Assembly (NCBI RefSeq): GCF_036021035.1
Contig: NZ_CP107930.1
Coordinates: forward strand, 4,340,001-4,404,000
Origin: Kineococcus sp. NBC_00420
GTDB lineage: Bacteria; Actinomycetota; Actinomycetes; Actinomycetales; Kineococcaceae
Direction of reading: 5' to 3'
DNA length: 64,000 bases
In this document: positions 34,281 through 42,463 of the stretch, piece by piece
Numbering within the stretch: position 1 is the stretch's first letter
Layout: each line of letters starts with the position of its first letter
Notes under the pieces: model-generated
What the model was told of the DNA's origin: nothing
Seen by the model: only the letters and a program-made list of their open reading frames with translations
Databases searched by the model: none
Translations under genes and position numbers: made by a program

Positions 34281-37200
34281 TCAGGGGAGGCCGGGGAGCT
34301 CCGCGCCCAGCACGGCGGCCGGTGAGTCGGTGGTCAGGAGTTCGGTGAGCGCCCCGCGCAACGGCCACGCACCCGCGACCTGCGCCAGCCCGCAGGCCGC
34401 GGCGGCCGGGTCGACCGCGATCACCTCGTCCTCCGCGGTCACCCAGAAGCGCACCGGCTGCCCGTCGCACCGCAACGAGGCGACCCGCGACCAGGTCGCC
34501 GGGACGCCCGCGGCGAGGACGCCGACCGTCGCGGGAACCGGGCGCGACTCCCCGACGGGGTGCTCCAGCCGACCCGCGCCGCGCTCGGAGCTCAGGTCGA
34601 GCTCCAGCAGGTCCGCGACCGCGGTCGCCACGGCGGCGGGGACCAGCAGCCGGGGCCCCAGGTCGGTGCGCTGGGCCCACGCGGGGGAGTCGACCACGAC
34701 GACGTCGTCCGCCTCGGCCACGACCACCGCACCGGCCGCGTCGAGGGCGGCGAACCGCTGCGGCGCAGCGAAGACCGCCGCCTGCGCGGAGCGACCCAGC
34801 AGGGCCCACAGCAGCATCAGGTCGACGGCGGCCGGGGGGGAGCCGGCGCTGGCCCGCAGCAGCCCGGGGAGGTCCTCGGCGCTCGCGCTCGCCAGGTCGG
34901 GGAGCACGCCGAGGGCACGCCGGGCGAGCGGGGGCAGCGGCGCGACCCACTCCGGGGCGAGCGGCAGCCACGACGGGGCGGTGCCGTCGGGGGCGCGGGA
35001 CACGTCGGGCAGCGGGCCGTGACGGCGCAGCCACCACGCCACCAGACCCTGACGCCGGTGCGCGCCGAGCGTCCACGGACCGGTCAGAGCCTGCAGCCCC
35101 GTCGGTGACCCCGCGAGGTCGGCCAGCACCTCGGGCCAGGCGTCCAGGACCAGGTCCAGGTCGCGGACGACGACGACGTCGGCCACGAGGGCCTCGCCCT
35201 CCTCCACCAGGTCCGCCCAGACGTCCTCGACGTAGTCGGCGAAACCCGCCAGCCCCGCGTCGTCGGCGCCCTCGAGGTCGTTCAGGTCGAGTTCGGCGAC
35301 GTGGGTGAGGGCCGGACCGGACAGCACCCCGACGGCCCGCAGGACGTCGGACCCCCACTCCTGCAGCGTCTCCGGAGACACCGGGGTGACGTCGTCGGGG
35401 TCGAAGGCCCGCTGCGCCAGCGTCCCGGGCAGCAGCAGCGCGCCGGCCGGCGCGAGGTCGTCCTCGACGTCGGGCAGGGCCAGGTCGGCCAGCCAGGGCA
35501 GTTCCCGCGCCGTCCGCAGGACCGTCTCCTCCTCGGCCGCGGAGCCCGGCTGCGAGCCGATGACGGCGGCGACGAGGTCGAGGACCGCCGCGGCGACCTC
35601 GTCGGGATCCTCGGCGTCGGGGGAGGCCGCCACCGCGGCGCGGACCGCCGGGTCGGTGAGCACGGCCCACGCCCCGCCCTCACGGGCCCCGAGCCGCACC
35701 AGCAGGTCCCGCGCCGGCCCCTGCGAGGCGGCCGGGTCCACGACCCGCAGACCGTGCGCGGCGAAGACCTGCGCGGCCTGCGTCCCGAGGAGGTCGGGGT
35801 CGTCGAGCAGGACCGTCCCGCGGGCCCCGTGGACGCGTCGCCCGTCGAGCAGCGGGACGGGCAGCCCGGACATCGCCTCCCGCGCGGAGGGGTCCGCGGC
35901 GAGCGGGGCCAGCGCGGCGAACAGCTCGCGGCTGCCCTCGGCGTCCAGACCGGGCAGCAGGTCCAGCACGTCGGCCAGACCGAGGCGCGTCACCCCGAGC
36001 TCGGTGAGCAGGCGGTCCACCGCGCGCGGTGCCGCCACGAGACCGGCCAACGCCGGGGCGAGGGCCCCGAGCAGGGCGGGGTCGTCCGCCCCCGCACCGG
36101 TGAGCGCCACCGCGGAACTCGGCCGCAGCAGCATCGGTGCGCCGTCGACGCGTTCCACCGCACTCAGCACGGGGGCGTCCCGGGCGCGGTCGAGGACGCG
36201 CAGCCGCAGCTCGGCGTCGACGCGACCCGCCGCGGCGCCGTAGGGCAGCAGGGCGAGGGCGTCCCCGCCGTCGCCGGCGAGTTCGCTGAGCAGCGCGCAG
36301 AACGCGTCGGCGGCGGCGTCGAGGAGGACGTCCGCGGCCCGTCCCGGCGCGATCCGGCGCCGGTCGGGACCCAGCGGGAACGTCGCCACCAGCACCGCGG
36401 GCCACGGGAGGTCCTCGTCGGTCGGGGTCGGGGCGCACACCACCCCGGGCGTCCGGGCCTCCGCCACGGTGGGCAGCGCCCAGGTCAGCTGCCAGCCGAG
36501 GCGCCGCCGGTCCTCGACCCCGCGGTCGGCGAGGTCGGCGGGGTCGTGGCGACCGCTGCGGCGCAGGACCCGCCACCGCTCGTGGACGTCGGCGAGGCGA
36601 CGAGGGGGCGAACCCGGGACCTCCACGACGATCTCGGCCAGCGTCGGCAGGGCCAGCAGCAGCACGTCGTCGACACCCCCGAGGGACCCCGTGAGCAGCG
36701 CCTCGACCGCGTCCCGCGCGTCGGCGTCGCGCAACGGCAGCTCCACCACGGTGTCGTAGCCCGCGGGGACGGCCGCTGCGTCGGGAGCCGGGAACGGTAG
36801 CCGCAGGGCCGGGACGTGACCGTCCCGACCGTCCACCTCGGCGACCAGCGCAGCGGAGCCCCGTGACCTCAGCAGGTCGGCGGACGCGCTGCGGGAGAAG
36901 CGCACGGCACCCGGGACCGACCGGACCGCGGGATCGTCGCAGACCGCGAGCACGGCGGCGAAACCCACGCCGAACCGGCCGACGACCGCCCTGGCGGGGT
37001 CCCGCTTGGCGCTCGCCCGCAGCGTCGCGAGACCCTGCACGCCGGCGGCGTCCAGCGGGGTGCCGGTGTTCGCGGCCAGCAACCGGCCCGGACCCCCGGC
37101 CGGGTCGTCGAGCAGGCGCAGCAGCAGCCGGCCCTCGACGCCCGCGGCCGACGCGGCGTCCGCCGCGTTCTGGGCGAGCTCGACGACGAGCCGGTCGCGG

Positions 37201-37334
37201 TAGGCGCCGAGGGAGGCGTCCTCCTCGGCGTTGGCGTCCTCGCGCAGCCGCGCGGGCGAGTCGTTCCAGGCGGCCAGGACGCGGGCACGCAGGGCGGCGG
37301 TGCCGAACGGATCGACCCCGTGGGCGTCGGTCAG
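34281..37334 (-). CDS. Sacsin N-terminal ATPase-like (GHKL/Hsp90-type) protein
   Basis: Large cytosolic protein of about 1017 residues. The N-terminal GHKL ATPase fold shows the N-box ELAQNAADAASAAG with the Mg-coordinating Asn, the G1-like VGRFGVGFAAVLAV, and the ANTGTPLD motif. The rest is Ala/Leu/Asp-rich with no recognised domain. The family sits next to DUF3027 and a cold-shock gene in actinobacteria. No ATG, GTG or TTG exists in frame between a distant GTG at 37532 and the ATPase core, so the CTG at 37334, overlapping the DUF3027 stop (CTGA) with GGAG 8 nt upstream, is the likely start. Function unknown, perhaps chaperone-like. Confidence 0.8.
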   Translation of the reverse strand: MTDAHGVDPFGTAALRARVLAAWNDSPARLREDANAEEDASLGAYRDRLVVELAQNAADAASAAGVEGRLLLRLLDDPAGGPGRLLAANTGTPLDAAGVQGLATLRASAKRDPARAVVGRFGVGFAAVLAVCDDPAVRSVPGAVRFSRSASADLLRSRGSAALVAEVDGRDGHVPALRLPFPAPDAAAVPAGYDTVVELPLRDADARDAVEALLTGSLGGVDDVLLLALPTLAEIVVEVPGSPPRRLADVHERWRVLRRSGRHDPADLADRGVEDRRRLGWQLTWALPTVAEARTPGVVCAPTPTDEDLPWPAVLVATFPLGPDRRRIAPGRAADVLLDAAADAFCALLSELAGDGGDALALLPYGAAAGRVDAELRLRVLDRARDAPVLSAVERVDGAPMLLRPSSAVALTGAGADDPALLGALAPALAGLVAAPRAVDRLLTELGVTRLGLADVLDLLPGLDAEGSRELFAALAPLAADPSAREAMSGLPVPLLDGRRVHGARGTVLLDDPDLLGTQAAQVFAAHGLRVVDPAASQGPARDLLVRLGAREGGAWAVLTDPAVRAAVAASPDAEDPDEVAAAVLDLVAAVIGSQPGSAAEEETVLRTARELPWLADLALPDVEDDLAPAGALLLPGTLAQRAFDPDDVTPVSPETLQEWGSDVLRAVGVLSGPALTHVAELDLNDLEGADDAGLAGFADYVEDVWADLVEEGEALVADVVVVRDLDLVLDAWPEVLADLAGSPTGLQALTGPWTLGAHRRQGLVAWWLRRHGPLPDVSRAPDGTAPSWLPLAPEWVAPLPPLARRALGVLPDLASASAEDLPGLLRASAGSPPAAVDLMLLWALLGRSAQAAVFAAPQRFAALDAAGAVVVAEADDVVVVDSPAWAQRTDLGPRLLVPAAVATAVADLLELDLSSERGAGRLEHPVGESRPVPATVGVLAAGVPATWSRVASLRCDGQPVRFWVTAEDEVIAVDPAAAACGLAQVAGAWPLRGALTELLTTDSPAAVLGAELPGLP

Positions 37335-38194
37335 CTGCCGGCTCCGGCGGTGAGCTCGTCCTCGAGCGGCTCGTCGGCGCCCGTCCCCGAGGGGACCAGC
37401 TCCAACCCCTCCGGGTCGAGGTCGTCGATCAGCGGGACGGCGGGGGCGTCCGCGGTCACCTCGACGTCGGTCTCGCTGTGCGCGCCGCAGCCGTGGTCCA
37501 GGCTCACGACCCGTGCGTCCTCGGGGGACCACTCGTTCGCGCAGACGCCGAAGACCTGACGCAGCGAGCCGGCGAGCGGGAGGAAGTACCCGCAGGTCGA
37601 GCAGGGCGCCTTGGCGTGCTCGGTGATCTCGTTCTTCGGGCCGCGGTCACCCTCGTACCAGCGGGTCGCGGCCTCGTCGCGGCCCGCCAGGTTCAGGACG
37701 CGCTCGCGACCCAGACCGAGTTCCCAGAGGGCGAGCTCGTCGGCGTCGGCGTTGCTGGTCCACTCGTAGCCCGGGTCGAGGAGGGGGTCGTCCTCCCGGC
37801 GCGGCAGCGTGTCCTGCGGGCCGACGTCGCCGGGGGCGATGCGCTGGTCCCAGGGCAGCCACGTCGGCGCCTGCAGGGCGTCCTCGCCGGGCAGCAGGCA
37901 GACCTCGTTGACCGTCACGTTCTTCGCGCGGGAGGCGCGGGTCACGGTGACCGTCCAGCGCCAGCCGCGGTAGCCCGGCAGCAGGCACGCGAAGGCGTGG
38001 CTGACGATCCGGTCGCCCTCGGCGGAGGCGTCGAGGTGCTCACCCACGCTGCCCGCCTCGGCGACGTCCTCGGCCGCGGCGCGAGCGAGTTCGACGGCAC
38101 CGCCCGCGGCGGCGTCGAGGGAGGGCTTGCGGGCGCGCTTCGCCCTCTTCGCGCCGGGAGCGGTGTCCGCGGTGTCCGCGGTGTCCTCGCTCAC
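37331..38194 (-). CDS. DUF3027 domain-containing protein
   Basis: Protein of 287 residues. The family core has GYRGWRWTVTVTRASRAKNVTVNEVCLLPG, WLPWDQRIAPGDVGPQDTLP, NEITEHAKAPCSTCGYFLPL and FGVCANEWSPEDARVVSLDHGCGAHSE; the four Cys around CSTCG and the later GCGAH may bind zinc. Function unknown. An N-terminal TAD-repeat tail is encoded by a 9-bp tandem repeat. Its GTG overlaps the csp stop (GTGA), and its stop overlaps the ATPase start, so csp, DUF3027 and the ATPase are coupled. In actinobacteria the genes commonly travel together. Confidence 0.92.
   Translation of the reverse strand: MSEDTADTADTAPGAKRAKRARKPSLDAAAGGAVELARAAAEDVAEAGSVGEHLDASAEGDRIVSHAFACLLPGYRGWRWTVTVTRASRAKNVTVNEVCLLPGEDALQAPTWLPWDQRIAPGDVGPQDTLPRREDDPLLDPGYEWTSNADADELALWELGLGRERVLNLAGRDEAATRWYEGDRGPKNEITEHAKAPCSTCGYFLPLAGSLRQVFGVCANEWSPEDARVVSLDHGCGAHSETDVEVTADAPAVPLIDDLDPEGLELVPSGTGADEPLEDELTAGAGS
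38162..38186. repeat. 9-bp tandem repeat in the DUF3027 5' end
   Basis: GGTGTCCGC repeats about 2.8 times (period 9), encoding a TAD tripeptide repeat in the DUF3027 N-terminal tail. The period is a multiple of three, so copy changes would keep the frame. Flagged as a slippage-prone site, not as phase variation. Confidence 0.6.
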
Positions 38195-38580
38195 GCGCCG
38201 GCCTCGAGGTCGTCGGCGACGGCGCGCAGGACGGTCGCGAACTTCCCGGCGGCGTTCTTGTCGGGGTAGCGACCCCGGCGCAGCGTGCCGGAGACGCCGT
38301 CGAGCAGCTTGATGAGGTCCTCCACGATCGGGACCATGTCCTCGGGCTTCTTCCGCGTGGCGCGGGCGACCGAGTGCACCGGGTCGAGCAGGCGCACCGA
38401 GAGCGCCTGCGTCCCGTTCTTGCCCTGCACGACGCCGAACTCGACGCGGCTGCCCTTGGACAGGGTCGCCGTGCCCGTGGGCAGCGCGGAGGCGTGCACG
38501 AAGACCTCGGCGCCGTCCTCGGCGGCGAGGAAGCCGAATCCCTTGTCGGCGTCGAACCACTTGACCTTGCCAGTCGGCAC
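38191..38580 (-). CDS. Cold-shock domain protein with C-terminal extension
   Basis: Protein of 129 residues. Residues 1-65 are a cold-shock OB fold: GKVKWFDADKGFGFL (RNP-1-like KGFGF) and EVFVHASAL (RNP-2). Instead of ending near residue 70, as CspA does, it carries about 60 additional residues (DLIKLLDGVSGTLRRGRYPDK and later) of unassigned helical sequence. It probably binds single-stranded nucleic acid. GGAGAAGG precedes the GTG at 38580. It is first in the csp-DUF3027-ATPase operon. Confidence 0.92.
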   Translation of the reverse strand: MPTGKVKWFDADKGFGFLAAEDGAEVFVHASALPTGTATLSKGSRVEFGVVQGKNGTQALSVRLLDPVHSVARATRKKPEDMVPIVEDLIKLLDGVSGTLRRGRYPDKNAAGKFATVLRAVADDLEAGA

Positions 38581-38712
38581 AGGAACCTTCTCCAGTTTGC
38601 GGTGCGGGCGCTGCGGGGTCTCCGCGCGCTCCGGCGGGTGTGCGTTCGGTGTCGTGAGAGCCGGCTGCGGTGCACCCGCGGGCGAGGAGCCCGGGACGCG
38701 CCGTACCGGCGG

Positions 38713-38736
38713 TCTCCCCCAGGTTAACGGGGGAGA
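38713..38736 (-). terminator. Hairpin at the 3' end of the HAD gene
   Basis: TCTCCCCC and GGGGGAGA pair over 8 bp with an 8-nt loop, and the HAD stop codon lies in the loop. On the minus strand it would follow the HAD gene, but no U tract follows, so termination is uncertain. Confidence 0.4.
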
Positions 38737-39443
38737 GGGACCGCGCGCTTCCCGTTCTGCAGGTCGGCGGCGTGGGTGGCGAGCCAGTCGGGGAAGTCCT
38801 CCAGGCCGGCGAGCACCACGTCGGCTCCCGCGTCGAGCAGCGCGGCCACGTCGTGGGAGCCGGTGGTGACCGCCACGGAGACGGCTCCGGCCACCTGCGC
38901 GGCCCGGACGTCACCCGGGTGGTCGCCCACGTAGGCCGTCGCTCCGAGCTCGGCGAGCCGCTGCCCCTTGGCCTCGGCGAAGAGGTCGCCGGTCACGTCG
39001 GTGTCCTGCACCGCCCCGGCGAGGCCGGTGACCGAGAGGACGCGGTGCACGTTCGGGGTGTGCTTGGCGCTGACGACGACGCTGCGCCCACCGTGCGCGG
39101 CCGGTGCGGCGAGGGCCGCGGCGGCGGCGGGGTAGGCGCGCACCGAGACGATCCCCAGGGAGGGGTAGAGCTGGCGGTAGCGCGCGGTGAGGGTCTCGAT
39201 CGTCGCCGCGGGCGTCCCCGGGGCGAGGCCCGCGAGGATGAGCTCGAGCGGCATCCCGGCGTAGGGCCAGGTGTCCGCGGCGGTGACGGTGATGCCGACC
39301 TCGGCGAGCACGGCCCGCAGGGTCGCGGCGATCCCGTCGCTGGAGTCGACCAGCGTCATGTCCAGGTCGAAGCCGACGACCGGGACGCCGGCCGCGGGGG
39401 CGTTCCGGCTCGGGTCCCCGACGGCCTCGGGCACGGTGCTCAT
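38724..39443 (-). CDS. HAD-superfamily hydrolase (phosphoglycolate phosphatase-like)
   Basis: Protein of 239 residues. Motif I is FDLDMTLVDSS (nucleophile and acid Asp residues intact; Met replaces the usual Gly), motif II SAKHTP (Ser/Lys-type), motif III AKGQR and motif IV YVGDHPGDVRAA. The helical cap sits between motifs I and II. Most relatives are phosphoglycolate or sugar-phosphate phosphatases. Starts at ATG 39443. No operon partner on the same strand; divergent from sod. Confidence 0.88.
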   Translation of the reverse strand: MSTVPEAVGDPSRNAPAAGVPVVGFDLDMTLVDSSDGIAATLRAVLAEVGITVTAADTWPYAGMPLELILAGLAPGTPAATIETLTARYRQLYPSLGIVSVRAYPAAAAALAAPAAHGGRSVVVSAKHTPNVHRVLSVTGLAGAVQDTDVTGDLFAEAKGQRLAELGATAYVGDHPGDVRAAQVAGAVSVAVTTGSHDVAALLDAGADVVLAGLEDFPDWLATHAADLQNGKRAVPLPR

Positions 39444-39629
39444 GGCCCCAGCGTAGGTGCTCGTCCCGGGCCGACCCCGGCGCGCCGGGGGTGATCACGC
39501 GGTGAGACGCTTTCCACCGCCGGTTGCGCACCCCTCGTGGCTGCGCGATGGTCACGGTGCGAGGCGGGGTCGGTGCCGCCGGCTCTCGCCCCACGCACGT
39601 CACGTTGACGAGGAGTGAAGAGGAAACGC

Positions 39630-40253
39630 ATGGCTGACTACACGCTTCCGGACCTTCCCTACGACTACTCCGCGCTCGAACCCCACATCTCCGGGGCGAT
39701 CATGGAGCTGCACCACGACAAGCACCACGCCACCTACGTGGCCGGCGCGAACACCGCCCTGCAGAAGCTGGCCGAAGCCCGCTCCAGCGACGACTTCGCC
39801 ACCGTGAACCTGCACGAGAAGAACCTCGCGTTCAACCTCGGCGGACACGTCAACCACTCCGTCTTCTGGCCCAACCTCAGCCCCGACGGCGGCGACAAGC
39901 CGGTCGGTGAGCTCGCCGCGGCCATCGACGACAGCTTCGGCTCCTTCGAGGGCTTCCAGAAGCACTTCACCGCCACCGCGCTGGGCATCCAGGGCTCCGG
40001 CTGGTCGATCCTGGCCTGGGACTCCATCGGGCAGAAGCTCGTCAACGTCCAGCTCTACGACCAGCAGTCCAACATCGCCCTGGGTCTGGTGCCGGTGCTG
40101 GTGCTGGACATGTGGGAGCACGCCTTCTACCTGGACTACAAGAACGTGAAGCCGGACTACGTCAAGGCCTGGTGGAACGTCGCGAACTGGGCGGACGCCG
40201 CCTCGCGCTTCGAGCGTGCGCGCACCCAGACCGTGGGGCTCATCGTCCCCTGA
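39630..40253 (+). CDS. sodA: Superoxide dismutase (Mn/Fe)
   Basis: Protein of 207 residues that dismutates superoxide in the cytosol. Metal ligands are H28 (MELHHDKHH), H76 ([10 protein letters not shown]), D160 and H164 (DMWEHAFY). GGHVNHS is of the Mn-type or cambialistic kind rather than the Fe-type AQxWNHT. The ATG at 39630 has an AGAGGA stretch upstream. It is followed by a strong intrinsic terminator. Confidence 0.97.
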   Translation: MADYTLPDLPYDYSALEPHISGAIMELHHDKHHATYVAGANTALQKLAEARSSDDFATVNLHEKNLAFNLGGHVNHSVFWPNLSPDGGDKPVGELAAAIDDSFGSFEGFQKHFTATALGIQGSGWSILAWDSIGQKLVNVQLYDQQSNIALGLVPVLVLDMWEHAFYLDYKNVKPDYVKAWWNVANWADAASRFERARTQTVGLIVP

Positions 40254-40272
40254 GGACCCCGCAGCGCCGAGT

Positions 40273-40298
40273 GACCCCCCACCGTGCGGTGGGGGGTC
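40273..40298 (+). terminator. Intrinsic terminator after sodA
   Basis: Perfect 11-bp stem: GACCCCCCACC (40273-40283) and GGTGGGGGGTC (40288-40298) with a GTGC loop, followed by TTCTCGTT. It lies about 20 bp after the sodA stop. Confidence 0.8.
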
Positions 40299-40335
40299 TT
40301 CTCGTTCCCGGGCCGATCGCCCCGAGGTGCTCGCC

Positions 40336-41411
40336 TCAGGACAGCGTCGCGTGGTCGGCGGGGTCCCAGGCCAGCACCGCGAACACCTGCACCACCGCCG
40401 CCTGCTCGAGCAGCTGGGTGGAACCGTCCAGCACGCCGTCGTGCGGGAAGTGGAACAACCCGGTGGCGGGGTCGCGGCGGTGGCGCCAGACCCGCTCCGC
40501 GTAGGCCGTCATCGCGTTCCGGTAGGTGCAGCCGCCGACGACGGACTCGAGCAGCAGCAGGTTCTTGAACCAGACCGAGTTGGAGAACGGCGGGTGGTCG
40601 TCGACGCGACCGCCGTCGACGAAGTAGGCGATCGAGGCGTCGGCGACGCGGCGCGCCTCGCGCAGGTACCTGCGCTCACCGGTCGCCCGGTGGAGCAGGG
40701 TGTTCACCCCGACGGGAACCCCCTGGTCGTAGGACCAGACCGTCGGTTCGATCGTCCCGTCGAGGCCGAGGTGGTCGGAGTACAGGCCGTCGGGACGTTG
40801 CAGGTACCGGTTGGTCCAGGTGTGGTACTTCTGCGCGCGGTCCAGGTAGCGGCGTTCGCCGGTGAGCTGGAACAACCGCAGCGCGAGTTCCGCCCCGGGC
40901 ATGTTCGACACGGTGTTGCGGTCGGTGCTCCACGGCGCCTGCGTCCAGAACACCCCGCCGGGATCGGCGTGCGTGGGGTCGACGTCCCAGCCGGACTCGA
41001 CGAGGTCGGAGATCCTGCGCGCCTCGCGCAGGGCGGTGGGGTTCGGCGCCATCCCGTGGGCCCGGACGTCGAGCAGTCCCACCCACTCGTTGTCGTCGTG
41101 GAACAGGTCGCCGCCGCCGGCGTACGGGGGGAGCGGGGCGGAGGCGAACCCGGGGAGACCGGTCGTTCCGGCGCTCGTCCGGTAGAGCTGCTGCGCCGCA
41201 GTCAGATCGCGCAGCCCGTGGCGGTAGGGACGGCCCGCGCCGACGGGGATCCCCGTCAGGTCGAGGCCCGCCAGGCGCTCCCGGCCCGGTCGGCCCAGGG
41301 GAAACCCCGGTCGGCCGCCTGCGCCGCCGGGGCCGCGAGCCCGGCGGTGGTGGTGGCGATGCCGGCGAGGATCGTGCGTCGGGTGAGGTTCTTCCGGGTG
41401 GGGTTCTGCAC
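40336..41411 (-). pseudogene. Glycoside hydrolase family 76 (alpha-1,6-mannanase), frame-disrupted
   Basis: Two pieces in different frames look like one gene. From GTG 41411 to a TGA at 41256-41258, a 51-codon frame encodes a Tat signal (KNLTRRTILAGIATTTAGLA then LAAPAAQA) and WADRAGSAWRA. From about 41280 down to 40336 a second frame encodes a GH76 catalytic domain: DLTAAQQLYRTSAG, GGDLFHDDNEWVGLLDV (catalytic Asp pair), TVWSYDQGVPVGVN and SVWFKNLLLLE. The two frames differ by one base. The usual region around YLWPFS and the middle of the N-terminal domain seem missing. I infer a short internal deletion or an assembly error. As written, no full-length enzyme is made. Confidence 0.6.
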
Positions 41412-41440
41412 GGAGCGCTCCAGACGTCGGTGTCGAGGAC

Positions 41441-41454
41441 TGAGAACGTTCTCA
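41441..41454. promoter_or_regulatory. Perfect palindromic LacI-type operator upstream of the GH76 gene
   Basis: TGAGAACGTTCTCA is a perfect 14-bp palindrome with a central CpG. It lies 30 bp before the GTG at 41411. It shares its AACGTT core with the site before the mannoside LacI gene (8121-8134), consistent with a common regulator of mannan-degrading genes. Confidence 0.55.
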
Positions 41455-41471
41455 CCGTGAGTTACGAGTGG

Positions 41472-42359
41472 TCAACCACCCTCGCGGTTCAGGTGCCCGC
41501 GGAGTTCGGCGAGGAACGCCCGGGTCGCGGCCGACGACCCCGGTCCCGCGTGCAGGACGCAACTGCGCCGGGCGGGCCCGTCCGTGACGGTCAGGGTGTG
41601 CACCCCCTGGGCCGGGCCCACCGCGGAGGCCGGGAGCAGGGCCACCCCGAGGCCGGAGCGGACGAGGTCCAGCAGCAGCGGGAGGTCGTCGGTCTCCACC
41701 ACGACGTCCCGGGCGAGGCGGGCCGCGGTGAAGGCCTCGTCGCTCTGGCGCCGTCCCCCCGTACCCGCCGGGAAGTCGACGAAGGGCAGGCCGGCGAGGT
41801 CGCGCAGCCGGACCCGGCGGCGCGTCCGCAGCGGGTGCCCGGCGGCGACGACGGCGACGTGCCGTTCGGTGGCGAGCACCTCGACCTCCACGCCCGTGGG
41901 TGGGGAGTCCAGCGGGAACCCGGCGACGCCGACGTCCAGGGTCCCCGCGGCCACCTGGGCCAGGGACACCTCGCTGCTGTGCACGGTGACGGTGGCGCGG
42001 ATCCCGGGGTGACTGCGGTGCAGCGCGGCGAGCACCTCGTGGATCCGCAGGTCGGGCAGCGTGGGGATCGTGCCGATCCGCAGCCGGCCCTCGATCGCGC
42101 CGGAGGCCGCGACCACGTCGGTGCGCAACCGGTCGAGTTCCGCGAGCACCGCGCGGGCGCGGGGGAGCACCGCCTCACCGGCCGCGGTGAGCCGGACCCG
42201 TCGGCTGGTGCGCTCGAAGAGCGGGGTCCCGAGCTCCTCCTCGAGGGTCGCGACCTGGTGGCTCACGGCGGACTGCGCGATGCCGAGGTCGGTGGCGGCC
42301 CGGGTGAAGTGCAGGCCGTCGGCGACGGCGAGGACGCAGCGCAGCTGCAGGGGGGTCAC
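41472..42359 (-). CDS. LysR-family transcriptional regulator
   Basis: Protein of 295 residues. N-terminal helix-turn-helix LHFTRAATDLGIAQSAVSHQ, then the linker helix GTPLFERTSRRVRLTAAGEA and a substrate-binding domain (GRLRIGTIPTLPDL, DVGVAGFPLDSP, LPLLLDLVRSGLGVALLP). Starts at GTG 42359 and is divergent from an MFS exporter, a typical regulator/target pair. The intergenic region holds a T-N11-A box. Confidence 0.93.
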   Translation of the reverse strand: MTPLQLRCVLAVADGLHFTRAATDLGIAQSAVSHQVATLEEELGTPLFERTSRRVRLTAAGEAVLPRARAVLAELDRLRTDVVAASGAIEGRLRIGTIPTLPDLRIHEVLAALHRSHPGIRATVTVHSSEVSLAQVAAGTLDVGVAGFPLDSPPTGVEVEVLATERHVAVVAAGHPLRTRRRVRLRDLAGLPFVDFPAGTGGRRQSDEAFTAARLARDVVVETDDLPLLLDLVRSGLGVALLPASAVGPAQGVHTLTVTDGPARRSCVLHAGPGSSAATRAFLAELRGHLNREGG

Positions 42360-42389
42360 CGGCCGACGATATCCCCGGCGGCACTCGTC

Positions 42390-42406
42390 GATCGCGATCA
42401 GCGATC
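42390..42406. promoter_or_regulatory. T-N11-A LysR-type binding site
   Basis: GATCGCGATCAGCGATC has inverted GATCGC/GCGATC arms around a 5-nt spacer and contains T-N11-A, the LysR consensus. It lies 31 bp from the lysR start and 57 bp from the MFS start. Confidence 0.45.
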
Positions 42407-42463
42407 GATCGAGCCGGTTCGACCGCTTGGACAGTCGGACCCGGGGCAGACGACGATGGTGGC

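Noticed and set aside
38162-38186. 9-bp tandem repeat as a phase-variation switch
   Set aside because: The period is a multiple of three, so copy changes would not alter the frame.
40676-41455. Minus-strand frame of 259 codons overlapping the GH76 gene
   Set aside because: Arg/Pro-rich without motifs; the GH76 catalytic sequence is in another frame.
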